Shown here piece by piece: positions 6,718 through 16,311 of a stretch of DNA of 62,339 nucleotides (its first letter is position 1; the number at the start of each line of letters is the position of its first letter). This DNA comes from CAWKDC01 sp964383495. GTDB lineage: Bacteria; Pseudomonadota; Gammaproteobacteria; JABCZS01. Under the pieces are notes generated by a model. The model saw only the letters and a program-made list of their open reading frames with translations. It was not told the DNA's origin and made no database searches. The stretch covers positions 1-62,339 of the forward strand of contig CAYLHG010000009.1 of NCBI GenBank assembly GCA_964383495.1, given 5' to 3'. The position numbers were made by a program, and so were the translations under genes.

Positions 6718-8220
6718 TCAAGTCATTACCTTCCGCATATGCGGAAACAAAATCACATCCCGAATAGACGGAGCATCGGTAAATAACATCACTAAACGAT
6801 CAATACCAATACCTACCCCCGACGCAGGCGGCATCCCATACTCTAAAGCGGTGATAAAATCTTCGTCATAAATCATTGCCTCATCATCACCGGCTTCTTT
6901 GGCTTTAACTTGCGCTAAAAAACGAGCAGCCTGATCTTCTGGATCATTTAATTCTGAAAATCCATTGGCTAATTCCCTACCCATGATCATTAATTCAAAG
7001 CGATCTGTCACAAAAGGATTTGTTTCATTAGCTCGCGCTAAAGGAGACACCTCTGCAGGGTATTGCATCACAAAGGTTGGTTCAATCAGCTCATGCTCAA
7101 CTGTCTTTTCAAAAATTTCAATTTGCAGCTTACCTAAGCCATCTGTAAGCTTCACTGTAATACCCAGATTTTCACAGATCTTTCTAGCACCTTCTAATGT
7201 ATTTAAATCTGCTGTCGTCACTGTCGGATTGTATTTTAAAATAGAATCAAATACAGTAATACGATGAAAAGACTTTGCAAAATCCAACCGTACACCTTGA
7301 TACTCAACATCCAACGTTCCTAGCGCAGCCAATGCTGCATGACGCAATAATGCTTCCGTAGCATTCATTCCATCTTCCACGGTGGCATACGCTTGATAAA
7401 ATTCGAGCATAGTAAATTCAGGATTGTGACGAACCGATACACCTTCGTTTCTAAAATTACGATTGATTTCAAATACGCGCTCAAAACCACCGACCAGTAA
7501 ACGCTTTAAATATAATTCCGGCGCAATGCGCAAATACAGTGCCATGTTTAATGCATTATGGTGCGTCACAAATGGACGAGCCGCAGCGCCTCCGGGCATC
7601 ACTTGCATCATCGGTGTTTCTACTTCAATAAAACGATCATTCACTAAAAATTCTCGGATCGCTGCGATCATTTTACTACGGATCATAAATGTTTCGCGCG
7701 TTTCAGGATTCGCAATTAAATCTAAATAACGTTGACGATATTTTGCTTCTGTATCCGTTAAACCATGAAATTTATCAGGCAAAGGACGAATGGCTTTCAC
7801 CAACAACGCAACAGCCGTCGCCTTAATCGATAATTCTCCTGTTTTTGTTTTAAACAATGTGCCTTCAATCGCAACAATATCACCCAAATCCCACTTTTTA
7901 AATGATTCATATTGTTCTTCTGGTAATGCGTCCGATCTTAAATAAGCTTGCATCTGGCCCGTCATGTCTTGAATCGTCACAAAACTTGCTTTACCCATTA
8001 AACGACGCAGCATCACTCGACCAGCCATTTTCACGGCAATATGCTTGGATTCTAGCGTATCATGATCTTCAGCATCATGCGCTGCATGCAAATCAGATGC
8101 AAAAGCATCGCGTTTAAAATCATTAGGAAATGCTTCCCCTAACGTGCGCAAATGCGCTAGCTTAGCTTTGCGTTCTGCCATTAAATCATTTGGATTGACA
8201 TTCATTTCTTGTTCAGTCAT
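6718..8220 (-). CDS. lysS: Lysyl-tRNA synthetase, class II
   Basis: This enzyme charges tRNA-Lys. The 500-aa length matches E. coli LysS. The N-terminal OB fold (about residues 60-150) binds the anticodon and includes VKMAGRVMLRRLMGKASFV. Class II motif 2 (FRNEGVSVRHNPEFTMLEFY) and motif 3 (GIGIDRLVMLFTDAPSIRDV) are intact. The start ATG lies one base after the prfB stop codon, so it is the last gene of the sodB-prfB-lysS run. The prfB-lysS pairing is also found in E. coli. Confidence 0.97.
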   Translation of the reverse strand: MTEQEMNVNPNDLMAERKAKLAHLRTLGEAFPNDFKRDAFASDLHAAHDAEDHDTLESKHIAVKMAGRVMLRRLMGKASFVTIQDMTGQMQAYLRSDALPEEQYESFKKWDLGDIVAIEGTLFKTKTGELSIKATAVALLVKAIRPLPDKFHGLTDTEAKYRQRYLDLIANPETRETFMIRSKMIAAIREFLVNDRFIEVETPMMQVMPGGAAARPFVTHHNALNMALYLRIAPELYLKRLLVGGFERVFEINRNFRNEGVSVRHNPEFTMLEFYQAYATVEDGMNATEALLRHAALAALGTLDVEYQGVRLDFAKSFHRITVFDSILKYNPTVTTADLNTLEGARKICENLGITVKLTDGLGKLQIEIFEKTVEHELIEPTFVMQYPAEVSPLARANETNPFVTDRFELMIMGRELANGFSELNDPEDQAARFLAQVKAKEAGDDEAMIYDEDFITALEYGMPPASGVGIGIDRLVMLFTDAPSIRDVILFPHMRKVMT

Positions 8221-8221
8221 T

Positions 8222-9332
8222 TTATAACCCTTGCTTCAAACTTGCCTCAATAAATCTATCTAGCCTGCCATTCAATACTGCAGTAGTATCTGTATCTTCT
8301 ATATTCGTTCTCAAATCTTTAATACGGGATTGATCCAATACATAAGATCGAATTTGGCTTCCCCAGCTGTTATCTGCTTTTGTAGCTTCTACAGAATTTT
8401 GCTCTTCGCGACGCTTTTGCTCTTCCAGCTCATACAGTTTAGCTTTGAGTTGCTTCATTGCCTGCGCGCGATTTTTATGTTGAGAACGATCCGATTGACA
8501 TTGAACCACAATCCCTGTGGGTTCATGCGTGATTCGAATGGCTGAATCCGTTCGATTCACATGCTGCCCCCCTGCCCCACTGGCACGATAAGTATCAACG
8601 CGCAAATCCGCAGGGTTGATTTCAATTTCAATATCATCCTCCACTTCAGGCGATACAAACACAGAGGCAAAAGAAGTATGACGGCGGTTGCCCGAATCAA
8701 ACGGAGATTTTCGCACTAAACGATGCACTCCCGATTCCGTACGCAACCAACCAAACGCATAAGGACCCTTCACATGCACCGTCGCGCTTTTAATCCCCGC
8801 TACATCTCCTGGAGAAACTTCAACCAATTCGACATCAAAACCTTTTGCTTGTGCGAAACGTAAATACATGCGCAACAACATTTCTGCCCAATCTTGCGCT
8901 TCCGTGCCGCCTGATCCAGAGTTAATGTCTAAGTATGCGTTGTTAGGATCCATTTTGCCGGGAAACATACGACGAAATTCAAGCTTTTCTAATTGCGCTT
9001 CATGTTCAGATAAGGCTTCCTGTAGCATATCGAACATAGTGGTATCATTTTCTTCGATTGCCAGGTCAAATAATCCCTGGCAATCTTCCAATCCTGAAAA
9101 TAATCCTCTTAACACTTCTACCACCGAACCTAACGCTACGCGCTCTCGCCCTAGGGCTTCTGCACGCTCAGGAGTATCCCATAATGTAGGGTCTTCTAAT
9201 TCGCGCACTACTTCCTCTAAACGTTCGGCTTGAGCATCAAAGTCAAAGATACCCCCGAATATCTTCTGCACGTTTTTTCAACGTAATAATTTTATCGCGA
9301 ATGCTATTAGGCTCAATGGTAAGCGTAGACAT
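8222..9332 (-). CDS. prfB: Peptide chain release factor 2, made by +1 frameshift
   Basis: RF2 releases peptides at UGA and UAA codons. The gene is in two frames. The first runs from ATG 9332 to an in-frame TGA at 9245-9243. The second continues in the +1 frame to 8222. Translation reads 29 codons ending in RGYL, slips at CTT-TGA-C and continues DFDAQAERLEE, giving about 369 aa. The specificity motif SPF (RKSPFDSG) and the catalytic GGQ (GAGGQHVNRT, near residue 253) are present. A conventional ORF call would start at an unrelated in-frame ATG and lose the true N-terminus. It starts four bases past the sodB stop and runs directly into lysS. Confidence 0.95.
9242..9257 (-). other. Programmed +1 frameshift site of prfB
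   Basis: On the minus strand the sequence reads CGGGGGTATCTTTGAC. It has a Shine-Dalgarno-like purine run, a slippery CTT codon and a poorly terminating TGA-C. This matches the autoregulatory site of E. coli prfB: low RF2 slows termination at the UGA and favours the shift that makes RF2. Confidence 0.95.
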
Positions 9333-9335
9333 GCA

Positions 9336-9914
9336 TTATTTCCCTAAACACGCGTTCACAAAATCCCAATTGACAAGCTTCCAAAACGCTTCCACGTATT
9401 GTGCGCGTGCATTACGATAGTCAATATAATAAGCATGTTCCCATACATCGCAAGTGAGCAAAGCCGTTTTTCCAGAGGTCATGGGTGTGCCAGCATTAGG
9501 GGTGCTCATCAACTCCAGCGTCCCCGCTTCATTTTTAATCAACCATGCCCAACCAGAACCGAATGTCGTCAAAGCAGTTTGTGTGAATTGCTCTTTAAAA
9601 GCTGCGAAAGATCCAAACGCTTCGTCAATACCCTTGGCAACAGCACCTGTCGGCTCACCGCCCCCATTGGGAGTTAAACAATGCCAATAAAAAGTATGGT
9701 TCCACACTTGCGCTGCGTTATTGAAAATACCGCCCGAAGCATGTTGGATAATGGATTCTAATGATTGATGCTCTTGCGGCGTCCCTGCAACAAGCTTATT
9801 GAGGTTATCGACATAAGCTTTGTGATGTTTTCCGTAATGATACGATAAAGTTTCTGCAGAAATATGAGGTTCCAACGCGTTTTGTGCATAGGGTAATGCG
9901 GGTAATTCGAACAT
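9336..9914 (-). CDS. sodB: Superoxide dismutase [Fe]
   Basis: A cytoplasmic iron superoxide dismutase of 192 aa. Metal ligands are visible: His26 in YHYGKHH, the His of WNHTFYW, and the Asp and His of DVWEHAYY. The ASGGIFNNAAQVWNH stretch is typical of the Fe form. The start is set at 9914 (MFELPALPYAQNAL), which has AAGGAG upstream and matches E. coli SodB; eight further upstream codons are unlikely to be used. It forms a leftward run grxD-argD-sodB-prfB-lysS. In Legionella sodB is cotranscribed with a glutaredoxin-like gene; here argD lies between them. Confidence 0.96.
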   Translation of the reverse strand: MFELPALPYAQNALEPHISAETLSYHYGKHHKAYVDNLNKLVAGTPQEHQSLESIIQHASGGIFNNAAQVWNHTFYWHCLTPNGGGEPTGAVAKGIDEAFGSFAAFKEQFTQTALTTFGSGWAWLIKNEAGTLELMSTPNAGTPMTSGKTALLTCDVWEHAYYIDYRNARAQYVEAFWKLVNWDFVNACLGK

Positions 9915-9945
9915 AATAATGATCTCCTTAAAAATCAAGCCTAGG

Positions 9946-11106
9946 TTATGCTAACACTTTTATGAATCTTTCGACAAAATAATCCACATGTTGCTTTTCA
10001 AAAATCAATGGTGGCACGATACGAATAACTGTTTCAGCTGTCACACTGAACAAAATGCCTGCCTCCAACCCTTTATATAAGTAGGGTCGTGCGGGTGCAT
10101 CCATTTCAATACCTATTAGGAGCCCTTGCCCGCGAATATCTTTCACATGAGAATGCCCTTTTAAAGCACTGCGTAATGCACTTAAAAAGTAATCTGATAC
10201 TTTAACAACACTCTCTAGCAAATTGTTTTTAATAATAGTATCGAGCACCGTAAGCGCAACTCGACACGACAAAGGATTGCCTCCAAATGTTGATCCATGG
10301 CTTCCCGGCGTAAATAAATCTACTGCTCTGCCACCCGCTACACAGGCCCCAATAGGAATGCCCCCAGCTAATCCTTTCGCCAATGATAATACGTCAGGTT
10401 TAATGCCTGCGTGCTCAAAAGCAAACATTTTCCCTGTACGCCCAATGCCTGTTTGCACTTCATCTACCATTAACAGCCATTCGTTCTCATCACAGATTTG
10501 CCGTAAGCCACGCAAATACTCAGGAGACGGTACATGCAGCCCGCCCTCCCCTTGAATGGGCTCCACTATTAATGCCACGATATGCCGCTCATGCTTAGCA
10601 ATGGCACGAATAGCCTCGAGATCATTGAAAGGCGCACGCACAAAGCCTTGAACCAGCGGCTCAAACCCTGCTTGCACACGCCGAGAACCGCTGGCAGAGA
10701 TAGTTGCCAAGGTTCGTCCATGAAAAGCGCTTTCCATCGCAATAATGCCTGGCTCCAAAATCCCTTTCTTATGTGCATACAAGCGTGCAAGTTTGATCAT
10801 ACATTCAACAGCTTCAGCGCCCGTGGAGCAAACGAACACTTGGGAAAGGCCGCTTAAATCCACTAATTTTTGACCTAATTCTGTTTGATAAGGAATTTCA
10901 TATACATTTGAAGTATGCATCAATTGAGAAGCTTGATCAGAAACCGCCGCAACAATGGCAGGATGTGCGTGGCCTAAAACATTCACTGCAATCCCTGCTA
11001 AACCATCTAGGTAACGTTTTCCTTCTGTATCATAGAGCCATACACCCTCGCCACGCGTAAAAGCAATAGGAAGGCGATTATAGGTATTCATTAAGGGACC
11101 AGCCAT
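9946..11106 (-). CDS. argD: Acetylornithine/succinyldiaminopimelate aminotransferase (ArgD-like)
   Basis: A 386-aa PLP-dependent class III aminotransferase. It would act in arginine and/or lysine-diaminopimelate synthesis. The PLP lysine lies in SLAKGLAGGIPIGA (about residue 242). The Asp that contacts the pyridine nitrogen is in LLMVDEVQTGIGRTG. GSTFGGNPLSCRVAL and the N-terminal VWLYDTEGKRYLDGLAGIAV are conserved. The phosphate-loop motif reads STGAEAVE where most ArgD proteins have NSGAEANE, a mild departure. No other arg or dap gene is nearby. Substrate choice among related transaminases cannot be fixed from sequence alone. Confidence 0.85.
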   Translation of the reverse strand: MAGPLMNTYNRLPIAFTRGEGVWLYDTEGKRYLDGLAGIAVNVLGHAHPAIVAAVSDQASQLMHTSNVYEIPYQTELGQKLVDLSGLSQVFVCSTGAEAVECMIKLARLYAHKKGILEPGIIAMESAFHGRTLATISASGSRRVQAGFEPLVQGFVRAPFNDLEAIRAIAKHERHIVALIVEPIQGEGGLHVPSPEYLRGLRQICDENEWLLMVDEVQTGIGRTGKMFAFEHAGIKPDVLSLAKGLAGGIPIGACVAGGRAVDLFTPGSHGSTFGGNPLSCRVALTVLDTIIKNNLLESVVKVSDYFLSALRSALKGHSHVKDIRGQGLLIGIEMDAPARPYLYKGLEAGILFSVTAETVIRIVPPLIFEKQHVDYFVERFIKVLA

Positions 11107-11139
11107 GATTTATCCTTTGTGCTGAGCAAGCGCTGAGTT

Positions 11140-11448
11140 TTACAAACTCAATAAGGTTTTCAACTCGCCACTTTCATACATTTCCAACATGATATCACTA
11201 CCGCCCACGAGCTCCCCTCGCACCCATAGCTGAGGGAACGTAGGCCAATTGGCTATTTTAGGAAGTGTAGCGCGAATATCCGGGTTCTCGAGCACATTTA
11301 CATGCGCAAACTGTGTAACGCCACATGCCCGTAATATTTGCACCGATCGGCCTGAAAACCCACATTGTGGGAAATCTGGTGTGCCTTTCATGTAAAGCAA
11401 AATAGGGTTGTCAGCAATTTGCTGCTTAATCAAATCTTCCGTCGTCAT
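11140..11448 (-). CDS. grxD: Monothiol glutaredoxin, CGFS type
   Basis: A 102-aa Grx4-type glutaredoxin that binds and transfers [2Fe-2S] clusters, usually together with BolA proteins. The monothiol motif CGFS is at residues 29-32, within KGTPDFPQCGFSGR. The WPTFPQLWVRGELVGGSDI segment that builds the glutathione site is complete. It heads the leftward run with argD and sodB. A long non-coding region upstream separates it from the divergent nrdA. Confidence 0.95.
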   Translation of the reverse strand: MTTEDLIKQQIADNPILLYMKGTPDFPQCGFSGRSVQILRACGVTQFAHVNVLENPDIRATLPKIANWPTFPQLWVRGELVGGSDIMLEMYESGELKTLLSL

Positions 11449-12194
11449 AATGCTCCTTGCGGCATTCTAAGGTAAGGGAAGATCCTATCAAGAACTTTAA
11501 GAAGGCGCAAGGAGAGTGCGGCCTACCTTAAAAAACAAAAATAACACGATATAAGCATTTATCCCCAAAAACTGTGGATAACTATGTGGATAATCATTGA
11601 ACATCTTGGAAAAACCCACGAAAATAAAGGGCTAAAGCCACTTGCTCAAAAAATAATCAAAAATATTTTTATTATTTATCAAGTAGTTACAAAATAACAC
11701 CCCTCCAGGCACGCTTTCATTGACCTCCAAAAACAGAATTTGGTTAAAAAACTCATATTTGTGCATAAGTTGTGAGCTTGCTTTAAAAAATGTCTAAAAA
11801 ATAATCAACACTGCACCATCTCCCTGATCTGTCAGCAAAAAATATTATCCGCCTCGGCATAAAAGAGTTACTCAAATTACATTTTGCATTTTTTACCAAA
11901 AAAAATTTTTGCTGTTTTTTAGTAAGCAACCTCTCGATATCTCTAACAATTTTCAGAAAGGCATGAATATGCACATTTTATCCACATCATACCCACACAC
12001 ATTCCCCTTGTCTTCTGTTAAAATGCACGCTATCTTGTATACATGAGCAAAACAAATATCTACATATTGTGTTTTTAGCTTTCAACACGGTACAAGGACG
12101 TACGAAGGGCACGCCCCTTAGAGGAACCACGGATAACACTTTAACTCACTAACAATATTGTTTTGACGATCGCCTTCGGAGGGGCATACTCACC
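11449..12194. promoter_or_regulatory. Long AT-rich intergenic region with DnaA boxes upstream of nrdAB
   Basis: This 746-bp gap between divergent grxD and nrdA has no convincing gene. It contains perfect DnaA boxes (TTATCCACA) at 11573-11581 and 11585-11593 (reverse orientation) and at 11978-11986 (forward), plus a one-mismatch box at 11559-11567. A full IHF consensus (TATCAA-N4-TTA) lies at 11677-11689, surrounded by A/T runs. DnaA controls nrdAB in E. coli, so a regulatory role is the simplest reading. The layout also resembles a replication origin, for which there is no other evidence here. Confidence 0.6.
12008..12036 (+). promoter_or_regulatory. Candidate nrdAB promoter
   Basis: A TTGTCT -35 (12008-12013) and TATCTT -10 (12031-12036) are separated by 17 bp. 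Just downstream, ATATTGTGT (ending at 12072) matches one half of the NrdR box consensus; the other half is poor. The promoter is plausible and the NrdR site weak. Confidence 0.4.
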
Positions 12195-15059
12195 ATGACA
12201 GACAAGCAAGTCCAAATGCAACCTACGGAATCAGCTGTACCCCATACCCCCCCTGCTGAAGAAAGGTTCAGTAATGCGGATGTCGCTATCACCCCCGGCC
12301 AATTACGGGTGATCAAGCGCAATGGCCGAGTGGCCCCATTTGATGAAAGCAAAATCAGCATAGCCATCACCAAAGCTTTCCTCGCTGTAGAAGGCGGCAA
12401 TGCTGCTGCCAGTAGCCGTATTGTAGAAACCGTTAATAAACTCACTCACCATATTATTCAGGTATTTTGGCGCCGTGCCCCCCGCGATGGCACATTCCAC
12501 ATTGAAGACATCCAAGACCAAGTGGAATTAGCACTAATGCGCGAAGGCTTACAAAAAGTAGCGCGCGCTTATGTATTGTATCGGGAAGAGCGTCGCCGGG
12601 AACGTGAAGCTGCCCTGGCTACTCAAGGCACCACCCAATCTAACGCATTACATGTAGGCATGCCAGATGGCCGCTTGATACCGCTCCATCAAACAGGCAT
12701 TAAGCAGATGGTTGAACACGCTTGCGAAGACTTAGTAGAAGTTTCCGCAGAAGCCATTTATGCAGAAACAGAACGCAATATTTTTGAAGGCATTTCTTTA
12801 AATGATGCATACAAAGCAGTGATCATGAGTGCGCGCACCATGATTGAAAAAGAGCCTAATTACAGCTACGTTACAGCACGTTTATTATTGCGTGATTTAT
12901 ACAGCGAAGCATTAGATTTTCTCGAAATCACTCATGATGGTCGGTTAGACACCGCTCACAACACTTATGCAACTGCTTTTTCAGTGTATCTCAAGAAAGC
13001 TGTTGCTTTAGAATTAATTGATGCTAAGTTATTGACATTTGATTTAGATCGTCTTGCCGCGGCATTACTCCCCGAGCGCGATTTCAAATTTACCTATTTG
13101 GGCTTGCAAACATTATACGATCGCTATTTTATTCACCACCGTGGTGTACGTTTTGAAATGCCACAAATTTTCTTCATGCGCGTAGCCATGGGACTTGCCA
13201 TTAATGAAACTGAGCGCGAAGCACGTGCCATCGAGTTTTACCAATTGCTTTCAAGCTTTGATTACATGAGTTCTACTCCAACACTGTTTAATTCAGGCAC
13301 ATTACGTCCTCAATTATCCAGTTGCTATTTAACCACTGTTCCCGATGATTTATCAGGGATTTATAATGCCATTCGAGACAATGCATTATTATCCAAATAT
13401 GCGGGTGGACTAGGCAACGACTGGACGCCTGTGCGTGCCATGCGTGCGCACATTAAGGGTACGAATGGCAAATCTCAAGGTGTTGTGCCCTTCCTGAATG
13501 TAGCGAATGCCACGGCCATTGCTGTGAACCAAGGTGGAAAACGCAAAGGTGCTGTGTGTGCTTATCTCGAAACATGGCATTTAGATATTGAAGAATTTCT
13601 AGAGTTGCGTAAAAATACAGGGGATGAGCGTCGCCGCACCCATGACATGAATACTGCAAATTGGGTTCCTGATTTATTCATGAAACGTGTGATGGAAAAC
13701 AAAGACTGGACGCTCTTCTCCCCTGATGAAGTGCCGGAACTGCATGATGTCTACGGTGATACTTTTGAATCACTGTATGCTGAATACGAACGCAAAACGC
13801 AAACAGGTGAAATTGAAAACTTCAAACGCATTCCTGCTGTTTCATTATGGCGTAAAATGTTAGGCATGCTATTTGAAACGGGGCATCCTTGGATTACGTT
13901 CAAAGATGCATGTAACTTGCGTTCGCCACAACAACATGTGGGTGTTGTGCATAGCTCGAATTTGTGCACAGAAATTACATTGAATACATCGATTGATGAA
14001 ATAGCTGTGTGTAATTTAGGCAGTGTGAACTTAGCACAACATATTGAAAATGGTGCGCTTGATCGTGAAAAATTGTCTAAAACCATTCGCACTGCAATGC
14101 GCATGCTAGACAACGTGATTGACTACAACTTCTATTCTGTGATACAAGCACGCCGCTCTAATTTACGTCATCGCCCAGTAGGTTTAGGTATCATGGGCTT
14201 TCAAGATGCGTTGTACCAATTGAATATTCCTTATGCAAGTGATGCTGCTGTTACGTTTGCAGATGAATCGATGGAATTAATCAGCTATTACGCGATTGAA
14301 GCTTCTAGCCATTTGGCAGAAGAACGCGGAGCTTATGCGACGTTTGAAGGATCATTATGGAGCAAAGGTGTATTACCTATTGATTCTATTAAATTGTTGG
14401 CACAAAGCCGTAGCCAATATTTAGAGCAAGATACAACGCAACGTTTAGATTGGGAAACATTGCGCCAGCGTGTCATGACAGTGGGTATGCGTAATTCCAA
14501 CACCATGGCCATTGCCCCTACTGCGACGATTTCTAATATTTGTGGTGTATCACAATCCATTGAGCCTACTTATCAAAACTTATTTGTAAAATCCAATTTG
14601 TCAGGTGAGTTCACAGTTGTGAATCCTTATCTTGTGGCAGAATTAAAATGCCGCGGATTATGGGACAATGTGATGGTGAATGATCTCAAATATTATGATG
14701 GTAGCGTACAAAACATTGATCGCATTCCTGGCGATCTTAAAACATTGTTTGCAACTGCCTTCGAGCTTGATCCAAAATGGTTGGTTGACGCCGGTTCACG
14801 CCGCCAAAAATGGATTGACCAAGCACAATCATTAAACTTATATATGGCAGAACCTTCAGGTAAAAAGCTCGATGCTATTTACAAACACGCATGGTTACGT
14901 GGTTTGAAAACCACGTACTATTTGCGAAGCTTAGGTGCAACTAACGCAGAAAAATCCACTGTGAACGACGGTGCATTGAACGCGGTAAAATTGCAACCGA
15001 CAGATGCAGCGCCCAAAGCGTGCTCCATCGATAACCCTGATTGTGAAGCTTGTCAATAA
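12195..15059 (+). CDS. nrdA: Ribonucleoside-diphosphate reductase, large (alpha) subunit, class I
   Basis: This is the catalytic subunit of the enzyme that makes deoxyribonucleotides. At 954 aa it is about 190 residues longer than E. coli NrdA. The extra length is N-terminal: an ATP-cone at about residues 36-130 (VIKRNGRVAPFDESKISIAI) and a further segment (130-235) before the catalytic barrel. Active-site pieces visible are SSCYLTTVPDD (first redox Cys), NLCTEITLNT (thiyl-radical Cys and Glu), CNLGSVNL and APTATIS. The C-terminus ends CSIDNPDCEACQ, supplying the swinging-arm cysteines. GGAGGGG lies upstream of the ATG. nrdB follows after 11 bp. Confidence 0.96.
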   Translation: MTDKQVQMQPTESAVPHTPPAEERFSNADVAITPGQLRVIKRNGRVAPFDESKISIAITKAFLAVEGGNAAASSRIVETVNKLTHHIIQVFWRRAPRDGTFHIEDIQDQVELALMREGLQKVARAYVLYREERRREREAALATQGTTQSNALHVGMPDGRLIPLHQTGIKQMVEHACEDLVEVSAEAIYAETERNIFEGISLNDAYKAVIMSARTMIEKEPNYSYVTARLLLRDLYSEALDFLEITHDGRLDTAHNTYATAFSVYLKKAVALELIDAKLLTFDLDRLAAALLPERDFKFTYLGLQTLYDRYFIHHRGVRFEMPQIFFMRVAMGLAINETEREARAIEFYQLLSSFDYMSSTPTLFNSGTLRPQLSSCYLTTVPDDLSGIYNAIRDNALLSKYAGGLGNDWTPVRAMRAHIKGTNGKSQGVVPFLNVANATAIAVNQGGKRKGAVCAYLETWHLDIEEFLELRKNTGDERRRTHDMNTANWVPDLFMKRVMENKDWTLFSPDEVPELHDVYGDTFESLYAEYERKTQTGEIENFKRIPAVSLWRKMLGMLFETGHPWITFKDACNLRSPQQHVGVVHSSNLCTEITLNTSIDEIAVCNLGSVNLAQHIENGALDREKLSKTIRTAMRMLDNVIDYNFYSVIQARRSNLRHRPVGLGIMGFQDALYQLNIPYASDAAVTFADESMELISYYAIEASSHLAEERGAYATFEGSLWSKGVLPIDSIKLLAQSRSQYLEQDTTQRLDWETLRQRVMTVGMRNSNTMAIAPTATISNICGVSQSIEPTYQNLFVKSNLSGEFTVVNPYLVAELKCRGLWDNVMVNDLKYYDGSVQNIDRIPGDLKTLFATAFELDPKWLVDAGSRRQKWIDQAQSLNLYMAEPSGKKLDAIYKHAWLRGLKTTYYLRSLGATNAEKSTVNDGALNAVKLQPTDAAPKACSIDNPDCEACQ

Positions 15060-15070
15060 AAGGAGTTGTT

Positions 15071-16180
15071 ATGCGTAATGAGACCGAAGTGAAGACATCT
15101 GAAATGAATACACCTAACCAAAAAGGTGCAACAGGTTTAGAAAACATCAAGATGAATGTAGCAGCGCCGCGCGTGGATGATAAGCGCATCATCAACTGCT
15201 CTGCTGATTTAAATCAACTTGTACCTTTCAAATACTATTGGGCATGGCAAAAATATTTAGATGCCTGCGCAAACCACTGGATGCCTAATGAAATTCCCAT
15301 GGCACCCGATATTGCTTTGTACAAAGATCCCAATGGGTTAACCGAAGACGAGCGCTTGATCATCGAACGCAGTTTAGGGTTTTTTTCAACGGCAGATTCA
15401 TTAGTAGCGAATAATTTAGTATTGGCCATTTACCGTCACATTACTAACCCTGAATGCCGTCAATATATTTTGCGCCAAGCCTTTGAAGAAGCGTTACACA
15501 CACATGCGTATCAATATATTATTGAAAGTTTGGGCATGGATGAGTCACGTTTATTCAACATGTATCATGAAATCCCCTCTGTGGCACGCAAAGCCAATTG
15601 GGCGTTGAAGTTCACACAAAATCTTGCTGATCCTATGTTCAACACAGGCACACCCGAAAATGACCAACGTTTACTGCGTGATTTAATTGCGTTTTACATT
15701 GTATTCGAAGGCATATTCTTTTACGTAGGGTTTGCACAAATACTTTCGATGGGGCGTCGTAACAAAATGGTAGGCACCGCTGAGCAGTTGCAATACATTT
15801 TGCGCGATGAATCAATGCATGTTAACTTCGGCATTGACGTAATCAATCAAATCAAGATTGAAAACCCACATTTATGGACAACAAGTTTTCAATCAGAAAT
15901 GCTAACGATGATCCGAGAAGGCGTTGAATTAGAATGTGAGTATGCAGCAGACACCATGCCACGCGGCATTTTAGGATTAAATGCTTCTGTATTCCAAGAG
16001 TATGTGAAGTTCATTGCGAACCGTCGGTTAGCTCAAATTGGATTACCAGAGCAATATCCTCAAGCCAAGAACACATTCCCTTGGATGAGTGAATTGATGG
16101 ATTTAAAGAAAGAGAAAAATTTCTTTGAAACACGCGTCACGGAATATCAAACAGGCGGAACGCTTTCTTGGGATGAGTGA
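15071..16180 (+). CDS. nrdB: Ribonucleoside-diphosphate reductase, small (beta) subunit
   Basis: A 369-aa radical-generating subunit. Di-iron ligands are in FFSTADSLVANN (Asp), FEEALHTHAYQY (Glu, His) and YILRDESMHVNFG (Glu, His). The sequence HTHAY keeps the tyrosine expected for a class Ia tyrosyl radical, in contrast to the related chlamydial class Ic subunits, which have Phe there. The start at 15071 has AAGGAG seven bases upstream; a TTG at 15050 overlapping nrdA is unlikely. It is in an operon with nrdA. Confidence 0.95.
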   Translation: MRNETEVKTSEMNTPNQKGATGLENIKMNVAAPRVDDKRIINCSADLNQLVPFKYYWAWQKYLDACANHWMPNEIPMAPDIALYKDPNGLTEDERLIIERSLGFFSTADSLVANNLVLAIYRHITNPECRQYILRQAFEEALHTHAYQYIIESLGMDESRLFNMYHEIPSVARKANWALKFTQNLADPMFNTGTPENDQRLLRDLIAFYIVFEGIFFYVGFAQILSMGRRNKMVGTAEQLQYILRDESMHVNFGIDVINQIKIENPHLWTTSFQSEMLTMIREGVELECEYAADTMPRGILGLNASVFQEYVKFIANRRLAQIGLPEQYPQAKNTFPWMSELMDLKKEKNFFETRVTEYQTGGTLSWDE

Positions 16181-16218
16181 AGGGCACATCAACAAACCCG
16201 CCCTCTTTCAAAGCTTGG

Positions 16219-16235
16219 CCCGGACTTGGTCCGGG
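16219..16235. terminator. GC-rich hairpin after nrdB
   Basis: CCCGGAC and GTCCGGG pair perfectly around a TTG loop, 39 bp past the nrdB stop and before the convergent regulator gene. No T tract follows, so it may act as a transcript 3' end or be part of a small repeat. The next bases include GGGCAGCGGCTA, also found after infA near 47.28 kb. Confidence 0.45.
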
Positions 16236-16311
16236 CGGGGCAGCGGCTAAAGATCGCGGGGATTTTTGAGTTGCGGAAAACGGAGGACGAGCAGTCCTGC
16301 CCGCCTGATCG

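Noticed and set aside
9246..9271. prfB start at the ATG at 9271 in the second frame
   Set aside because: It gives MQKIFGGIF, which is unlike RF2. The frameshift site and the upstream frame fit the family.
11783..11974. A 63-aa open frame in the grxD-nrdA spacer, minus strand
   Set aside because: No ribosome-binding site, AT-driven Phe/Lys/Leu composition, and it lies among regulatory sites. It is most likely chance.
11449..12194. Definite oriC call
   Set aside because: DnaA boxes and AT richness alone are not enough. dnaA, dnaN, rpmH and gidA are not nearby, and DnaA control of nrdAB explains the boxes.
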